Assembly (NCBI RefSeq): GCF_003671935.1
Contig: NZ_CP032759.1
Coordinates: 186,001-250,000, forward strand
Length of the DNA: 64,000 nucleotides
Direction of reading: 5' to 3'
From: Buchnera aphidicola (Rhopalosiphum maidis)
GTDB lineage: Bacteria > Pseudomonadota > Gammaproteobacteria > Enterobacterales > Enterobacteriaceae
The notes under the pieces are model-generated. The model made no database searches. It saw nothing but the letters and a program-made list of their open reading frames with translations, and was not told the origin of the DNA. The number at the start of each line of letters is the position of its first letter. The stretch's first letter is position 1. The position numbers and the translations under genes are program-made. This document shows, one piece after another, positions 1-8,915 of the stretch.

Positions 1-2
1 AT

Positions 3-1139
3 AACATTAATTTTGATGATGAAATCACAAGAAATATATTTTATCGTAATTTTTTAGATCCTTATGAATGGAGTTGGAAAAACAACAATTCTCGCTGGGA
101 TTTGTTAAACATTGTTAGAGCATGTTATTCTTTAAGACCAAGTGGTATCAAATGGCCTAAAAATGAACTTGGATTACCTGTTTTTAAACTTTCAGATTTA
201 ACCAAAATAAACAATATACCACATTGTAACGTTCATGATGCTACATCAGATGTATATGCTACTATTGAATTGGCAAAATTAATAAAAAGAAAACAACCGA
301 AATTATTTAATTTTTTTTTCAAATACAGGAAAAAAAATGAATTATACAATTTGATTGATTTAAAAAATTGGGCACCAATGATATATATTTCTAGCTATTT
401 TGGTATTTTACGTAATAATATGAGTTGTATATTACCTTTATCTTGGGATGAAGATAATAAAAACATATTAGTTGCAATTGATTTATTTAAAGATATTGAA
501 AAACTAATTTTTTTTTGCAAGACAGTATCTATTGATAATATTTCAATTAAAAATCTATTTGATTTAGGAATAGTATTAATATATTTTAATCGTTGTCCTA
601 TTTTAGCACCTATGAAGTCAATTAGAGAGGAAGATAGAACCCGATTAAACTTTAAAACATCTTTGTACGATAAAAAAATAAATTTAGTAAAAAAAAATTA
701 TTTTATAATTCATTTTATTAAAAATGTTTTATTAAAAAAAAAGAAAAATAATGATTCTTTAAATGTAGATTTACGAATTTATGATTCTTTTTTTAGTTTT
801 TATGATAAAAGTTTAATAAAAATGATAAGTCTAACTAAACCAAATTGTTTAAAAAACATGCAGTTAAATTTCAAAGATGCACGTTTAAAAGAATTATTTT
901 TTCGTTATAAAGCTCGTAATTTTTTTCATATATTAAATAAAAGTGAAAAAAAAGAATGGCTTTGTTACTGTTTAGAAACTTTAAACTCATTTTTTTTAAC
1001 GGGATACATAGATAAAATTGAATCTCTTTTAAAAGTTTACTCTTATGATATAAAAAAAATTAATTTGTTATCTAATTTATTAAAATATGTCTTTGAAAAA
1101 TATAAAAAAATATTTTTTAAATATTTTAATTTAAATTAA
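3..1139 (+). CDS. sbcB: Exodeoxyribonuclease I, 3' part (5' end outside window)
   Basis: Exo I degrades single-stranded DNA 3' to 5' and acts in recombination and mismatch repair. The frame is open from base 3, so about 378 C-terminal residues are visible and roughly the first 100 of the usual 475 lie off the window. The text around NNSRWDLLNIVRACYSLRP and the DEDDh exonuclease III motif HDATSDVYAT (catalytic His and Asp) match E. coli SbcB closely, and the SH3-like and C-terminal helical parts follow. A TTG at 102 is an internal codon, not the start. The gene converges on murI with a 30-base gap. Seen: motifs and length. Inferred: intact function, since the N-terminal acidic motif cannot be checked. 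Confidence 0.95.
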   Translation, partial: NINFDDEITRNIFYRNFLDPYEWSWKNNNSRWDLLNIVRACYSLRPSGIKWPKNELGLPVFKLSDLTKINNIPHCNVHDATSDVYATIELAKLIKRKQPKLFNFFFKYRKKNELYNLIDLKNWAPMIYISSYFGILRNNMSCILPLSWDEDNKNILVAIDLFKDIEKLIFFCKTVSIDNISIKNLFDLGIVLIYFNRCPILAPMKSIREEDRTRLNFKTSLYDKKINLVKKNYFIIHFIKNVLLKKKKNNDSLNVDLRIYDSFFSFYDKSLIKMISLTKPNCLKNMQLNFKDARLKELFFRYKARNFFHILNKSEKKEWLCYCLETLNSFFLTGYIDKIESLLKVYSYDIKKINLLSNLLKYVFEKYKKIFFKYFNLN

Positions 1140-1169
1140 TTTCTCGAATTTTTTTAAAGTTGTATTTTT

Positions 1170-1895
1170 TTAAAAAAAATAATAGTTGTTGTATTTTTTT
1201 TTCGTATTTAGAGCATAAAAGAATATTTTTTTTTTTTTTTTTTGATAAGAATATTTTTTAATTTTGTTGACAATTGTTTCTCCTGAATCTATAAAGTTAA
1301 TAGGTTTGTAAAATATTTTTTGGATCTCTTTTTTTAGAAAAGAAAAGTGAGTACATCCAAGAATAATAGTATCAGGTTGTCTTGAAAGAACAGTCCATGA
1401 TTGAAAAATTTCTCTTAATTTTACATTTGAAATAAATATTTTTCTAAACTTTTTTTCAGCAATTATTGCTAGTTCATTTGTAGCGATTACTTTTATAGTT
1501 TTTTGAAAAGAATATTTATATATATTTTTTTTTATATACGAACTATTAACTGTAGCTCGAGTGGCTATTAAACCAATAGTTTTATTTTTTGTTATTTCAA
1601 TAGCAGGTTTAAATATAGGTAAGATTCCAATAATAGGAATATTAAACGTTTTTCTTAAAATAGGTAAAGATATTGTGCTGATTGTATTGCACGCTATTAT
1701 TACCATCTTAATTGGATAAATTTCTTTTATTATATTAATTATTTTGATACTTCTTTCTATAAGAAACTTTTTTTTCTTTTTCCCATAAGGGAAGCCTTCA
1801 TTATCCAACATATAAATATAATTTATATTAGGAAAATTTTTTTTTATATTATTTAATACAGATAGTCCACCGATGCCAGAATCGATTATAAGCAC
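1170..1895 (-). CDS. murI: Glutamate racemase, C-terminus altered by a frameshift
   Basis: MurI converts L- to D-glutamate for peptidoglycan. The 241-residue frame has DSGIGGLS (Asp5), the first catalytic cysteine in ACNT (Cys69) and the second in GCTH (Cys181). The start taken is GTG at 1895, placed just before the conserved LIIDSG; the frame stays open further upstream with only ATT-type alternatives, so the start is uncertain. Near the 3' end is an 18-A run (T18 at 1226-1243 on the plus strand) coding for five lysines. The stop follows a T8 run; one extra base there would continue into LKKYNFKKIREI, which resembles the E. coli C-terminus (LQRYGFETLEKL). About 15 terminal residues therefore appear lost or need frameshifting. 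The catalytic core is complete. Confidence 0.93.
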   Translation of the reverse strand: MLIIDSGIGGLSVLNNIKKNFPNINYIYMLDNEGFPYGKKKKKFLIERSIKIINIIKEIYPIKMVIIACNTISTISLPILRKTFNIPIIGILPIFKPAIEITKNKTIGLIATRATVNSSYIKKNIYKYSFQKTIKVIATNELAIIAEKKFRKIFISNVKLREIFQSWTVLSRQPDTIILGCTHFSFLKKEIQKIFYKPINFIDSGETIVNKIKKYSYQKKKKKIFFYALNTKKKYNNYYFF

Positions 1896-1961
1896 TTTTT
1901 TTACGCTAATAATATTATTAGAAATTGTATTAATGATTTAAATGAATATAGAAAAATATAT

Positions 1962-2198
1962 TTATTCGTTTTTAAATAAAAATAATTTCATATAATCTTC
2001 TATTTTTTTTCTATCGTTTGGATTAAACATATTCAGTTTTTCTTCGTTAATTAATTTAGTTTGTTGTAATTTCCACTCTTTCCAAGCTATTTTAGATATT
2101 GTATCATATATTTTTTTTCCTAATTCGCCTGGATAAGGAGCATAATCTTGACCTTCAGATTCTTTTTGTAAAAACGCACAAAAAATTATACGACTCAT
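1962..2198 (-). CDS. yggX: YggX family iron-trafficking / oxidative protection protein
   Basis: YggX is a small cytosolic protein linked to Fe(II) handling and protection of Fe-S enzymes from oxidation. The 78 residues begin [18 protein letters not shown] and contain [10 protein letters not shown] and [12 protein letters not shown], all diagnostic, with the conserved Cys7. It is shorter than the E. coli protein (91) by a missing C-terminal tail. It lies 24 bases downstream of mutY on the same strand, the same pair as in E. coli, which suggests co-transcription; MutY carries a 4Fe-4S cluster, so the pairing makes biological sense. The molecular role of the family is still debated. Confidence 0.95.
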   Translation of the reverse strand: MSRIIFCAFLQKESEGQDYAPYPGELGKKIYDTISKIAWKEWKLQQTKLINEEKLNMFNPNDRKKIEDYMKLFLFKNE

Positions 2199-2222
2199 TT
2201 TTTTTATAACCTTATTAAAAAA

Positions 2223-3266
2223 CTATTTAAATATTTTTAATATTTTCTGAACTGGTTTAGGAAGACCTACGTCATCAGGATTGTGTAAATCATACCAAAT
2301 TCCTGTTTTTTTAGTATCATAAATATTCTTGTAAGAAGATAAATTTACTAAAATTGGAATAATATGCAGTTTAAAATGACTAAATTGATGATAAAAAGAT
2401 TTAATTTTTTTATTTTCTTGACCTAAATTTATTTTATTTTTTTTTAACCATTCTATGCTTTTAATTTCTGTATCAAAATTTGGAAAACAAAATAAATTCT
2501 TCCAAATTTTTTTTTCGATGTTTTTTTCTATCCAAAATTTATTTTTATACTTAATAACAACAAACCAAGATTTTTTTTCTAATTTTATTTTTTTATTTTT
2601 TTTTAAAGGATATTTAATCCAATTTTGTTCTTTATAAGCTATGCATTTTTTTTTTAACGGGCAAAAGTTGCATTTTGGGTTTTTAGGAGTACAAATTAAT
2701 GCACCCACATCCATTATACCTTGATTAAAACTACCCGTATTGTTAATCGGAGTAATTAATTCGATTAAATACCATAATTTTTTTTCTATTTTTTTTTCTG
2801 TTAAATATCCAATTATACCGTAATATCTCATTAAAATTCTTTTTACATTTCCTTCTAAAATAGGAAAAAAATAATTTAATGACAAAGATAAAATAGCACC
2901 TGCTGTAGATCTTCCAATTCCTGGTAGTTTTATTAAGTCTAAAAATTGTGTTGGAAATTGTCCTTGGTATTCTTCCTTAATAATTTTTGCTGTTCTATGA
3001 ATATTTTCAGCTCTTTTATAGTATCCAAGTCCACTCCATAAATATAAAATATCATCTAATTTACTATTATTTAAAGATTGTATGTTTGGAAATTTTGACA
3101 TAAAATTTTTAAAATAAGGAATTACCGTTTTTACAGTTGTTTGTTGTAACATTATTTCTGATATCCAAACTTTATATAAAGTTTTATTTTTATTCCATGG
3201 AAGGTTTTTTCTTCCATGTATATGATACCAATTAAGAATTAATTGTGAAAAAAAATATTTTGTCAT
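2223..3266 (-). CDS. mutY: Adenine DNA glycosylase MutY with Glu at the catalytic Asp position
   Basis: MutY removes adenine mispaired with 8-oxoguanine or guanine. The 347 residues align end to end with the E. coli enzyme: catalytic Glu37 in SEIMLQQT, the helix-hairpin-helix LPGIGRSTAGA (about 114-124), the 4Fe-4S ligands in the pattern C-x6-C-x2-C-x5-C (about 192-208), and a C-terminal NUDIX-like domain. The odd point is residue 138: the motif reads PILEGNVKR, whereas E. coli has PILDGNVKR with catalytic Asp138. The codon is GAA at about 2855 on the minus strand. Whether the Glu supports turnover is unknown. The gene diverges from trmB and is followed by yggX. Confidence 0.96.
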   Translation of the reverse strand: MTKYFFSQLILNWYHIHGRKNLPWNKNKTLYKVWISEIMLQQTTVKTVIPYFKNFMSKFPNIQSLNNSKLDDILYLWSGLGYYKRAENIHRTAKIIKEEYQGQFPTQFLDLIKLPGIGRSTAGAILSLSLNYFFPILEGNVKRILMRYYGIIGYLTEKKIEKKLWYLIELITPINNTGSFNQGIMDVGALICTPKNPKCNFCPLKKKCIAYKEQNWIKYPLKKNKKIKLEKKSWFVVIKYKNKFWIEKNIEKKIWKNLFCFPNFDTEIKSIEWLKKNKINLGQENKKIKSFYHQFSHFKLHIIPILVNLSSYKNIYDTKKTGIWYDLHNPDDVGLPKPVQKILKIFK

Positions 3267-3377
3267 TTTTATAGGATTTTTTACTTTTTAAAAAGTAATC
3301 GCGATTTATTTAAAAAAGAATTAAATTCTAATGAATTTTAACATTTTTTGTTTCATTAAAAAAAATTACAATTAAAT

Positions 3378-4097
3378 ATGAAAAATAATATTATCACACC
3401 TCAATATAATTGCAATGGCACTTTTTTACGTCAAAATCGTAGTTTTGTTTGTCGACAAGGTCGAATAACTAGAGCTCAATTAAGAGCAATCGAAAAATAT
3501 TGGCGATCGATTGGTATTAATTTTAAATTAGCACCATTGAATTTTACGTCTATTTTTCAAAATAACGCTCCTGTCATCTTAGAAATCGGTTTTGGATCAG
3601 GTAGCTCTTTAGTTAAAACTGCTATTAATTGTCCAGATAAAAATTTTTTAGGAATAGAAGTTTACAAATCAGGAGTAGGATCTTGTTTACGTTTAGCTCA
3701 TTTTTCTAAAATTAACAATTTAAAAATTATATATCATGATGCGATTGAAGTAATAGATAAAATGATTTTAGATCATACCTTATCACGAGTACAAATTTTT
3801 TTTCCGGATCCATGGAATAAAAAAAGACATCATAAAAGAAGGATTATACAAGATTTGTTTCTAAGAAAAATTTTAAAAAAATTAAATACTGGTGGCATTT
3901 TACATATTGTTACTGACTCAGAAGAATATAATTTTTTTATATTAAATTTAATAAAAAATATTGATCATTATACACATTTATCAAAAAAAAGAATACTTTT
4001 TGAACAATCTAAATTTCGTTTAGTAACAAAATTTGAGAAAAAAGCTAAATTATTAGGAAATAAAATATTTGATTTAGTATTGCAATCAAAAAAATAA
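3378..4097 (+). CDS. trmB: tRNA (guanine-N7-)-methyltransferase
   Basis: TrmB makes m7G46 in the variable loop of several tRNAs using S-adenosylmethionine. The 239 residues equal the E. coli length. Visible are the N-terminal FVCRQGRIT, the SAM-binding LEIGFGSGSSL (about 70-80) and the hallmark PDPWNKKRHHKRR, part of the catalytic and tRNA-binding region. The ATG at 3378 follows a purine-poor leader without a clear Shine-Dalgarno sequence. It is transcribed alone between mutY and hemW and converges on hemW with a six-base gap. Confidence 0.96.
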   Translation: MKNNIITPQYNCNGTFLRQNRSFVCRQGRITRAQLRAIEKYWRSIGINFKLAPLNFTSIFQNNAPVILEIGFGSGSSLVKTAINCPDKNFLGIEVYKSGVGSCLRLAHFSKINNLKIIYHDAIEVIDKMILDHTLSRVQIFFPDPWNKKRHHKRRIIQDLFLRKILKKLNTGGILHIVTDSEEYNFFILNLIKNIDHYTHLSKKRILFEQSKFRLVTKFEKKAKLLGNKIFDLVLQSKK

Positions 4098-4103
4098 ATA
4101 TTT

Positions 4104-5234
4104 TTAATTTAAAAAAATTTTTAATAGTGAATTAAGAAATGTTTTTCCTTTATGTGTTGTATTCCAAAAATTAATTTGATCTTTTATATATCCTTTTTCT
4201 ATAGCTTTTTTTATTTTTTCTTTTATATAACTTTCATCAATATTAGTTCTTTCTTGGAATTGTTTTTTTAAAACAGGTTTATAAAGTCTAAAAACGTTCA
4301 TGAAATATTCTAAAGGTTTTTCTTTTTTTAAAATAATATTTTTATAATTTAAGTATTTTCCGTTTATAAAATCATTTATGTTTTTATTTTTTATAGTTCT
4401 GATAATATCTCCATTTATTTGAGTTATTTTACCGTGAGCACTACAACCTATTCCTATATAATCTCCAAAATTCCAGTAGTTAAGATTATGTTTACATTCA
4501 TAGTTTAATTTTGAATATGAAGATATTTCATATTTTTTATACCCTGATTTTTTTAAAAACTTATCTCCTTCAATTGACATTTTAAAAATAATATTTTCAT
4601 TAGGTAAATTTAATTTTTTTATATAAAAAAGAGTATTAGGTTCTATAGTTAATTGATACCATGATATATGTGTCGGACTATATTTGACAGCATATTTTAA
4701 ATCTGACAATACGTCTTGTAAAGATTGATTTGGCAATCCATACATAATGTCTAGATTAAAATTTTTGTTTATTTTTCTAATTTCTTCTATTGCTAAAATT
4801 GCTTCTTCTTTATTATACGTGCGTTCTATTTTTTTTAAAAAATTCGAGTTAAATGTTTGCACACCTATAGAAAAACGATTAACACCTGCTTTTTTATAAT
4901 TAAAAAAACGTTTGTATTCTAATGTTGTTGGATTTGCTTCTATTGTAATCTCTGCCGTATTAGAAATATTTATTCTTTTTTTAATTTCTTTTAGTAATTT
5001 TTCTATTGAACTACTTTTTAGTAAACTAGGTGTCCCACCGCCAATGAAAATACTATTTATTACTCTTCCATTTATTAAATTTAAATCTTTTTCTAAATCT
5101 TTTAATAAATGTTCAATGTATTTTTTTTCTGGAATAGAACTTTTACTGACATACGAATAAAAATCACAATATCCACATTTTTTTAGACACCAAGGAATAT
5201 GAATATATAAGCTTATAGGTGGAAGTTTAAACAT
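4104..5234 (-). CDS. hemW: HemW-type radical SAM protein (heme chaperone)
   Basis: This is a radical SAM protein of the HemW/YggW family, which binds and delivers heme and does not make porphyrinogen like HemN. The cluster motif CLKKCGYC (Cys16, Cys20, Cys23) and the glycine-rich FIGGGTPSLL are present, and the C-terminal HemW domain includes KHNLNYW and GIGCSAHG. Length 376 matches E. coli (about 378). It was long annotated as oxygen-independent coproporphyrinogen oxidase; the lack of HemN-specific features argues against that. It starts a minus-strand series with yggS, ruvX and gshB nearby, as in the E. coli yggS/yggW/yqgF neighbourhood. Confidence 0.93.
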   Translation of the reverse strand: MFKLPPISLYIHIPWCLKKCGYCDFYSYVSKSSIPEKKYIEHLLKDLEKDLNLINGRVINSIFIGGGTPSLLKSSSIEKLLKEIKKRINISNTAEITIEANPTTLEYKRFFNYKKAGVNRFSIGVQTFNSNFLKKIERTYNKEEAILAIEEIRKINKNFNLDIMYGLPNQSLQDVLSDLKYAVKYSPTHISWYQLTIEPNTLFYIKKLNLPNENIIFKMSIEGDKFLKKSGYKKYEISSYSKLNYECKHNLNYWNFGDYIGIGCSAHGKITQINGDIIRTIKNKNINDFINGKYLNYKNIILKKEKPLEYFMNVFRLYKPVLKKQFQERTNIDESYIKEKIKKAIEKGYIKDQINFWNTTHKGKTFLNSLLKIFLN

Positions 5235-5271
5235 AGTAGTATTTTAAATATTTTAATAAATTTTTAATGTG

Positions 5272-5961
5272 TTAAATCATTTTATTTTTAAAGATAGAAC
5301 GTCCGATTCTTATCATATTGCTTTGAAAAAGCAAAGATTGTTCTATATCAAAACTTGTACCTAATGATAAAGTATCAATTGATTGATATTTTTTTTTTAA
5401 TTCATGAAAAATTATACTTCCTTTTTTATAATTATCATATTTTTTTATGATTTCTTTTTTTGTTGAAGGCATAATCATAATTCCTCGAAAATTTAAATTA
5501 GGCATTAAAGAAATAATTTTTGCTAATTTTTTATAATTTTTTATGCATACACCATTTTTATTTGTTTCATTAGAGATATTTATTTGCATTAAAACATTCA
5601 TAGGAAATAAATTTTTTTTTCTATATTTATTAAGTAAAATTGCAATTTTTTCGCGATCTATGGTTTGACACCAATCAAAATTTTTTGCAATAAGTTTTGT
5701 CTTATTTGACTGTACCTTTCCAATGAAATGCCAAATAAGATTGTTATGTTTTTTTAATTTTTGAATTTTATTAATTCCTTCTTGAACATAATTTTCGCCG
5801 AATTCGTTTATTCCAGATGATATTGCTAGTTTTATTTTATCAATATTTTGGTTTTTACTCACGGCGATTATTGTTATTTTTTTTAAAGGATTATTTTTTT
5901 TCTTTAAAAATTCTTTAATTTTTTTATTAATTGTTTGAATGTTTATATCAATGTTATTCAT
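5272..5961 (-). CDS. yggS: YggS family PLP homeostasis protein
   Basis: YggS/PLPBP proteins bind pyridoxal phosphate and buffer vitamin B6 and amino acid metabolism; no catalytic activity is established. The 229 residues form a single TIM-barrel domain like the N-terminal part of alanine racemase. The PLP lysine is Lys36 in AVSKNQ, followed by FGENYVQEG, WHFIGKVQSNK and the phosphate-binding SLGTSFDIEQS. It lies 29 bases upstream of the ruvX stop on the same strand order (ruvX, then yggS downstream), so co-transcription is likely. Confidence 0.94.
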   Translation of the reverse strand: MNNIDINIQTINKKIKEFLKKKNNPLKKITIIAVSKNQNIDKIKLAISSGINEFGENYVQEGINKIQKLKKHNNLIWHFIGKVQSNKTKLIAKNFDWCQTIDREKIAILLNKYRKKNLFPMNVLMQINISNETNKNGVCIKNYKKLAKIISLMPNLNFRGIMIMPSTKKEIIKKYDNYKKGSIIFHELKKKYQSIDTLSLGTSFDIEQSLLFQSNMIRIGRSIFKNKMI

Positions 5962-5990
5962 TTTTTATTTTCTTTAAAATTATTAAATAA

Positions 5991-6404
5991 TTAATATAAA
6001 TTCTTATTAAACCAACTTTCTAATATAACTACAGCAGCAATAGAATGTATTTTTTCTTTTTTTAATGCTTTAAAACCATTTTTATTAAATGTTAACGATC
6101 TAGCTTCTTTAGTACTTAAACGTTCATCATGTAAATCAACAAAAATATTAAATTTACATTTTAATAAATAAGCAAATTTTTCTGCTTTTTTTGTCATATC
6201 TTGTTTAGTACCATCTATATTTAACGGAAGTCCTACAACTAAATATTTAGGTTTCCATATTTTTAATAAATCTTTTATGTTATTCCAATTTGGTGATCCG
6301 TTTTTTGCAGATAGTTTATTTAAAGCTCTTCCTTTTTTAAGAAGGTTTTCTCCAACTGCTACTCCAATGTTTTTTAAACCGAAATCAAAAGCTATTACTA
6401 TCAT
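5991..6404 (-). CDS. ruvX: YqgF/RuvX RNase H-fold putative nuclease
   Basis: A small RNase H-like protein (137 residues) related to RuvC; in E. coli YqgF takes part in pre-16S rRNA 5' end processing. Motifs are the first acidic strand AFDFGLKNIGVA, the VVGLPLN loop and DERLSTKEA, giving the acidic catalytic set. A longer frame reaches 6515, but the first 37 residues overlap gshB and match nothing in the family; the ATG at 6404 begins MIVIAFDFG and gives the normal length. It follows gshB by ten bases as in E. coli, so one transcript is likely. Confidence 0.94.
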   Translation of the reverse strand: MIVIAFDFGLKNIGVAVGENLLKKGRALNKLSAKNGSPNWNNIKDLLKIWKPKYLVVGLPLNIDGTKQDMTKKAEKFAYLLKCKFNIFVDLHDERLSTKEARSLTFNKNGFKALKKEKIHSIAAVVILESWFNKNLY

Positions 6405-6414
6405 TTTACGAGCT

Positions 6415-7377
6415 CTATGTGTATATTTCTTTTTCAATATAATCAAGTAAAATACTTGTAATAGAAATTTTTTTCTTTTCTTCAATTTCACAAATACATG
6501 TTGGACTTGTAACATTGATTTCTGTCAATTTATCACCTATTACATCTAATCCAACAAGAATTAATCCTTTTCTTTTTAAAATGGGAGCTAAATAATTAGC
6601 TATTTCCCAATCTTTATCGCTAAGTTTTTGTACCTTTCCCTCCCCTCCAACAGCTAAGTTTGCTCTTGTTTCTCCGTATTTTGGAATACGTGTTAAAGAC
6701 CAAGGTATAGGTTTTCCATTTATAATCAAAATTCTTTTGTCACCGAGTTTTATTTCTGGTAAATAAGTTTGAACCATACAATATTTTTTTTCATAATTTG
6801 TAAGTGATTCTACAATAACTGAAAAATTAGGATCATTTTTTTTAATGCGAAAAATGTTTTTTCCGCCCATTTCATCTAAGGGTTTTAATATTATATCCTT
6901 TTTTTCTTTCCAAAAATTGTATATTTTAGACAATTTTCTTGTAACTAATGTATCTGTAGTAAATTGAGAAAACCATGATATAAATATTTTTTCGTTGCAG
7001 TCTCTTAAACTTTTTGGTCGATTAATAACTAATACACCTTTTTCTTCTGCACGTTCAAGAATATACGTTGCATAAATAAATTCAGTATTAAATGGAGGAT
7101 CTTTGCGCATTAGAATAGCATCTAATTCATTTAATGAAATATCTTTTTTTTGAACAAATTTAAAATAATTATTTTTGTTTTTTTGAACTTCTGTTAAGTA
7201 TGCTGTTGCATATGATTTACCTTTTCTTAAATAAAGATCATTCATTTCCATATAATAAATTTCATGCTTTCTTTTTTGAACTTCTAGTAATATAGCAAAA
7301 CTTGAGTCTTTTTTAATGTTAATTGATGTAATAGGATCCATTACTATTCCAATTTTTAAATTCGGTTTTTTTCGCAT
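6415..7377 (-). CDS. gshB: Glutathione synthetase
   Basis: GshB joins gamma-glutamylcysteine and glycine using ATP to form glutathione in the cytosol. The 320 residues contain KIGIVMDPITSINIKKDSS at the N-terminus, the ATP-grasp loop KPLDEMGGKNIF and the metal/substrate motif TEINVTSPT near the end. Length is close to E. coli (316). It is the first gene of gshB-ruvX, and yggS follows. The upstream region 7378-7517 separates it from dnaB on the same strand and probably carries its promoter. Confidence 0.96.
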   Translation of the reverse strand: MRKKPNLKIGIVMDPITSINIKKDSSFAILLEVQKRKHEIYYMEMNDLYLRKGKSYATAYLTEVQKNKNNYFKFVQKKDISLNELDAILMRKDPPFNTEFIYATYILERAEEKGVLVINRPKSLRDCNEKIFISWFSQFTTDTLVTRKLSKIYNFWKEKKDIILKPLDEMGGKNIFRIKKNDPNFSVIVESLTNYEKKYCMVQTYLPEIKLGDKRILIINGKPIPWSLTRIPKYGETRANLAVGGEGKVQKLSDKDWEIANYLAPILKRKGLILVGLDVIGDKLTEINVTSPTCICEIEEKKKISITSILLDYIEKEIYT

Positions 7378-7517
7378 ATGTTATAACTCAGTCATTAATT
7401 AAGTAATTTTTATAAAAATAATATAAATTTATTTTTTTTATTGGTTAAGTATGAATACTTAAAGATTTATTTATATGAATAAGTTTTAGATTCTTTAATC
7501 TAAAATTATTATTTTAT

Positions 7518-8897
7518 TTAATCATATTTAGGACCACAATAATTGTCAAATCTAGACCAATGTCCATTAAATGTTAAACATATTGTTCCAATCGGTCCAT
7601 TTCTTTGTTTTCCTATTATAATTTCTGCAACACCTTTAAAATCACTATTTTCATGATATATTTCGTCACGATATATAAACATTATTAAATCTGCATCTTG
7701 CTCTAGAGAACCAGATTCACGTAAATCTGAATTTACTGGTCTTTTATCTGATCTTTGCTCTAGAGAACGATTTAACTGCGACAGTGCTATTACTGGTACC
7801 TGTAGTTCCTTTGCTAGTGCTTTTAAAGTTCTGGAAATTTCAGCTATTTCAAGAGTTCGATTATCAGAAAGAGATGGAACTCTCATTAATTGCAAATAAT
7901 CCACCATTATTAAAGTTAATCCATTATTTTCACGATAAATACGACGTGCTCTAGAACGAACTTCACTAGGAGTAAGAGCTGAAGAATCATCTATATAAAT
8001 ATTCTTTTTTTTAAGTAAAACATTAATTGTACCAGACATACGAGACCAATCTTCATCATTTAATTGTCCAGTTCGAATACGTGCTTGATTTACTCTAGAC
8101 AATGATGCTAGCATACGCATCATGATTTGTTCTCCAGGCATTTCTAAACTAAAAATCAATACTGGTTTATCATATAACATAGCAGCGTTTTCACATAAAT
8201 TCATTGCAAAAGTTGTTTTACCCATTGAAGGTCTTGCTGCAATAATGATAAGCTCTGAAGGTTGTAAACCTGATGTTTTTTTGTTTAAATCTTGATATCC
8301 TGTATTTATTCCTGTTACTCCGTCATTAGGAGATAAAAATAACTTTTCAATACTAGTAACAGTTTCATCAAGGATTTGTTCAATATTTTTTGGCCCTGAA
8401 TCTTTTTTAAAACGTTTTTCAGCAATTTTAAAAACACTAGATTCTGCATAGTCTAATAATTCTTCGCTTTTACGTCCTTGCGTATCATATCCTGCATTTG
8501 CTATTTTATTAGCTACTAATATCATTTCTCTTACTATTGCTCTTTCTCGTATTATATCAGCGTATGCAGTAATATTTGCTGTACTAGGAGTATTTTTAGA
8601 TAATTCAGCTAAATACGAAAATCTACCTACGCTTTCTAATTTTCCTTTTTGTTCCAAAGATTCTGATAGTGTAATTAAATCAATAGGATGTCCTAAATCT
8701 AATAATTGTTGCATTTCTTGAAATATTAAACGATGTGGTTTACTAAAAAAATCATCAGCTACTACATGCTCTGATACTGAATCCCATTGTTCGTTATCTA
8801 ACATTAATCCACCTAATACTGATTGTTCTGCTTCTAATGAATGTGGTGGAATCTTTAATCTGTTAATTTGATGTAAATATGATTTATTTTTTGCCAT
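7518..8897 (-). CDS. dnaB: Replicative DNA helicase
   Basis: DnaB is the hexameric 5'-3' helicase of the replication fork. From the ATG at 8897 (MAKNKSYLHQ) the protein has 459 residues: an N-terminal domain starting at KIPPHSLEAEQSVLGGL, a linker, and the RecA-like motor with Walker A ARPSMGKTT (about 221-229), IDDSS, the Walker B region MVDYLQLM and SDLRESGSLEQDAD. An in-frame ATG at 8915 would add six residues that do not match the family; neither start has a clear ribosome binding site. The gene is divergent from ssb across a 700-base AT-rich spacer. Confidence 0.97.
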   Translation of the reverse strand: MAKNKSYLHQINRLKIPPHSLEAEQSVLGGLMLDNEQWDSVSEHVVADDFFSKPHRLIFQEMQQLLDLGHPIDLITLSESLEQKGKLESVGRFSYLAELSKNTPSTANITAYADIIRERAIVREMILVANKIANAGYDTQGRKSEELLDYAESSVFKIAEKRFKKDSGPKNIEQILDETVTSIEKLFLSPNDGVTGINTGYQDLNKKTSGLQPSELIIIAARPSMGKTTFAMNLCENAAMLYDKPVLIFSLEMPGEQIMMRMLASLSRVNQARIRTGQLNDEDWSRMSGTINVLLKKKNIYIDDSSALTPSEVRSRARRIYRENNGLTLIMVDYLQLMRVPSLSDNRTLEIAEISRTLKALAKELQVPVIALSQLNRSLEQRSDKRPVNSDLRESGSLEQDADLIMFIYRDEIYHENSDFKGVAEIIIGKQRNGPIGTICLTFNGHWSRFDNYCGPKYD

Positions 8898-8915
8898 ATA
8901 TATTGGATATACCAT

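Noticed and set aside
5991-6515. Long version of ruvX starting at 6515
   Set aside because: The extra 37 residues overlap gshB, are not conserved, and ATG 6404 gives the normal family length.
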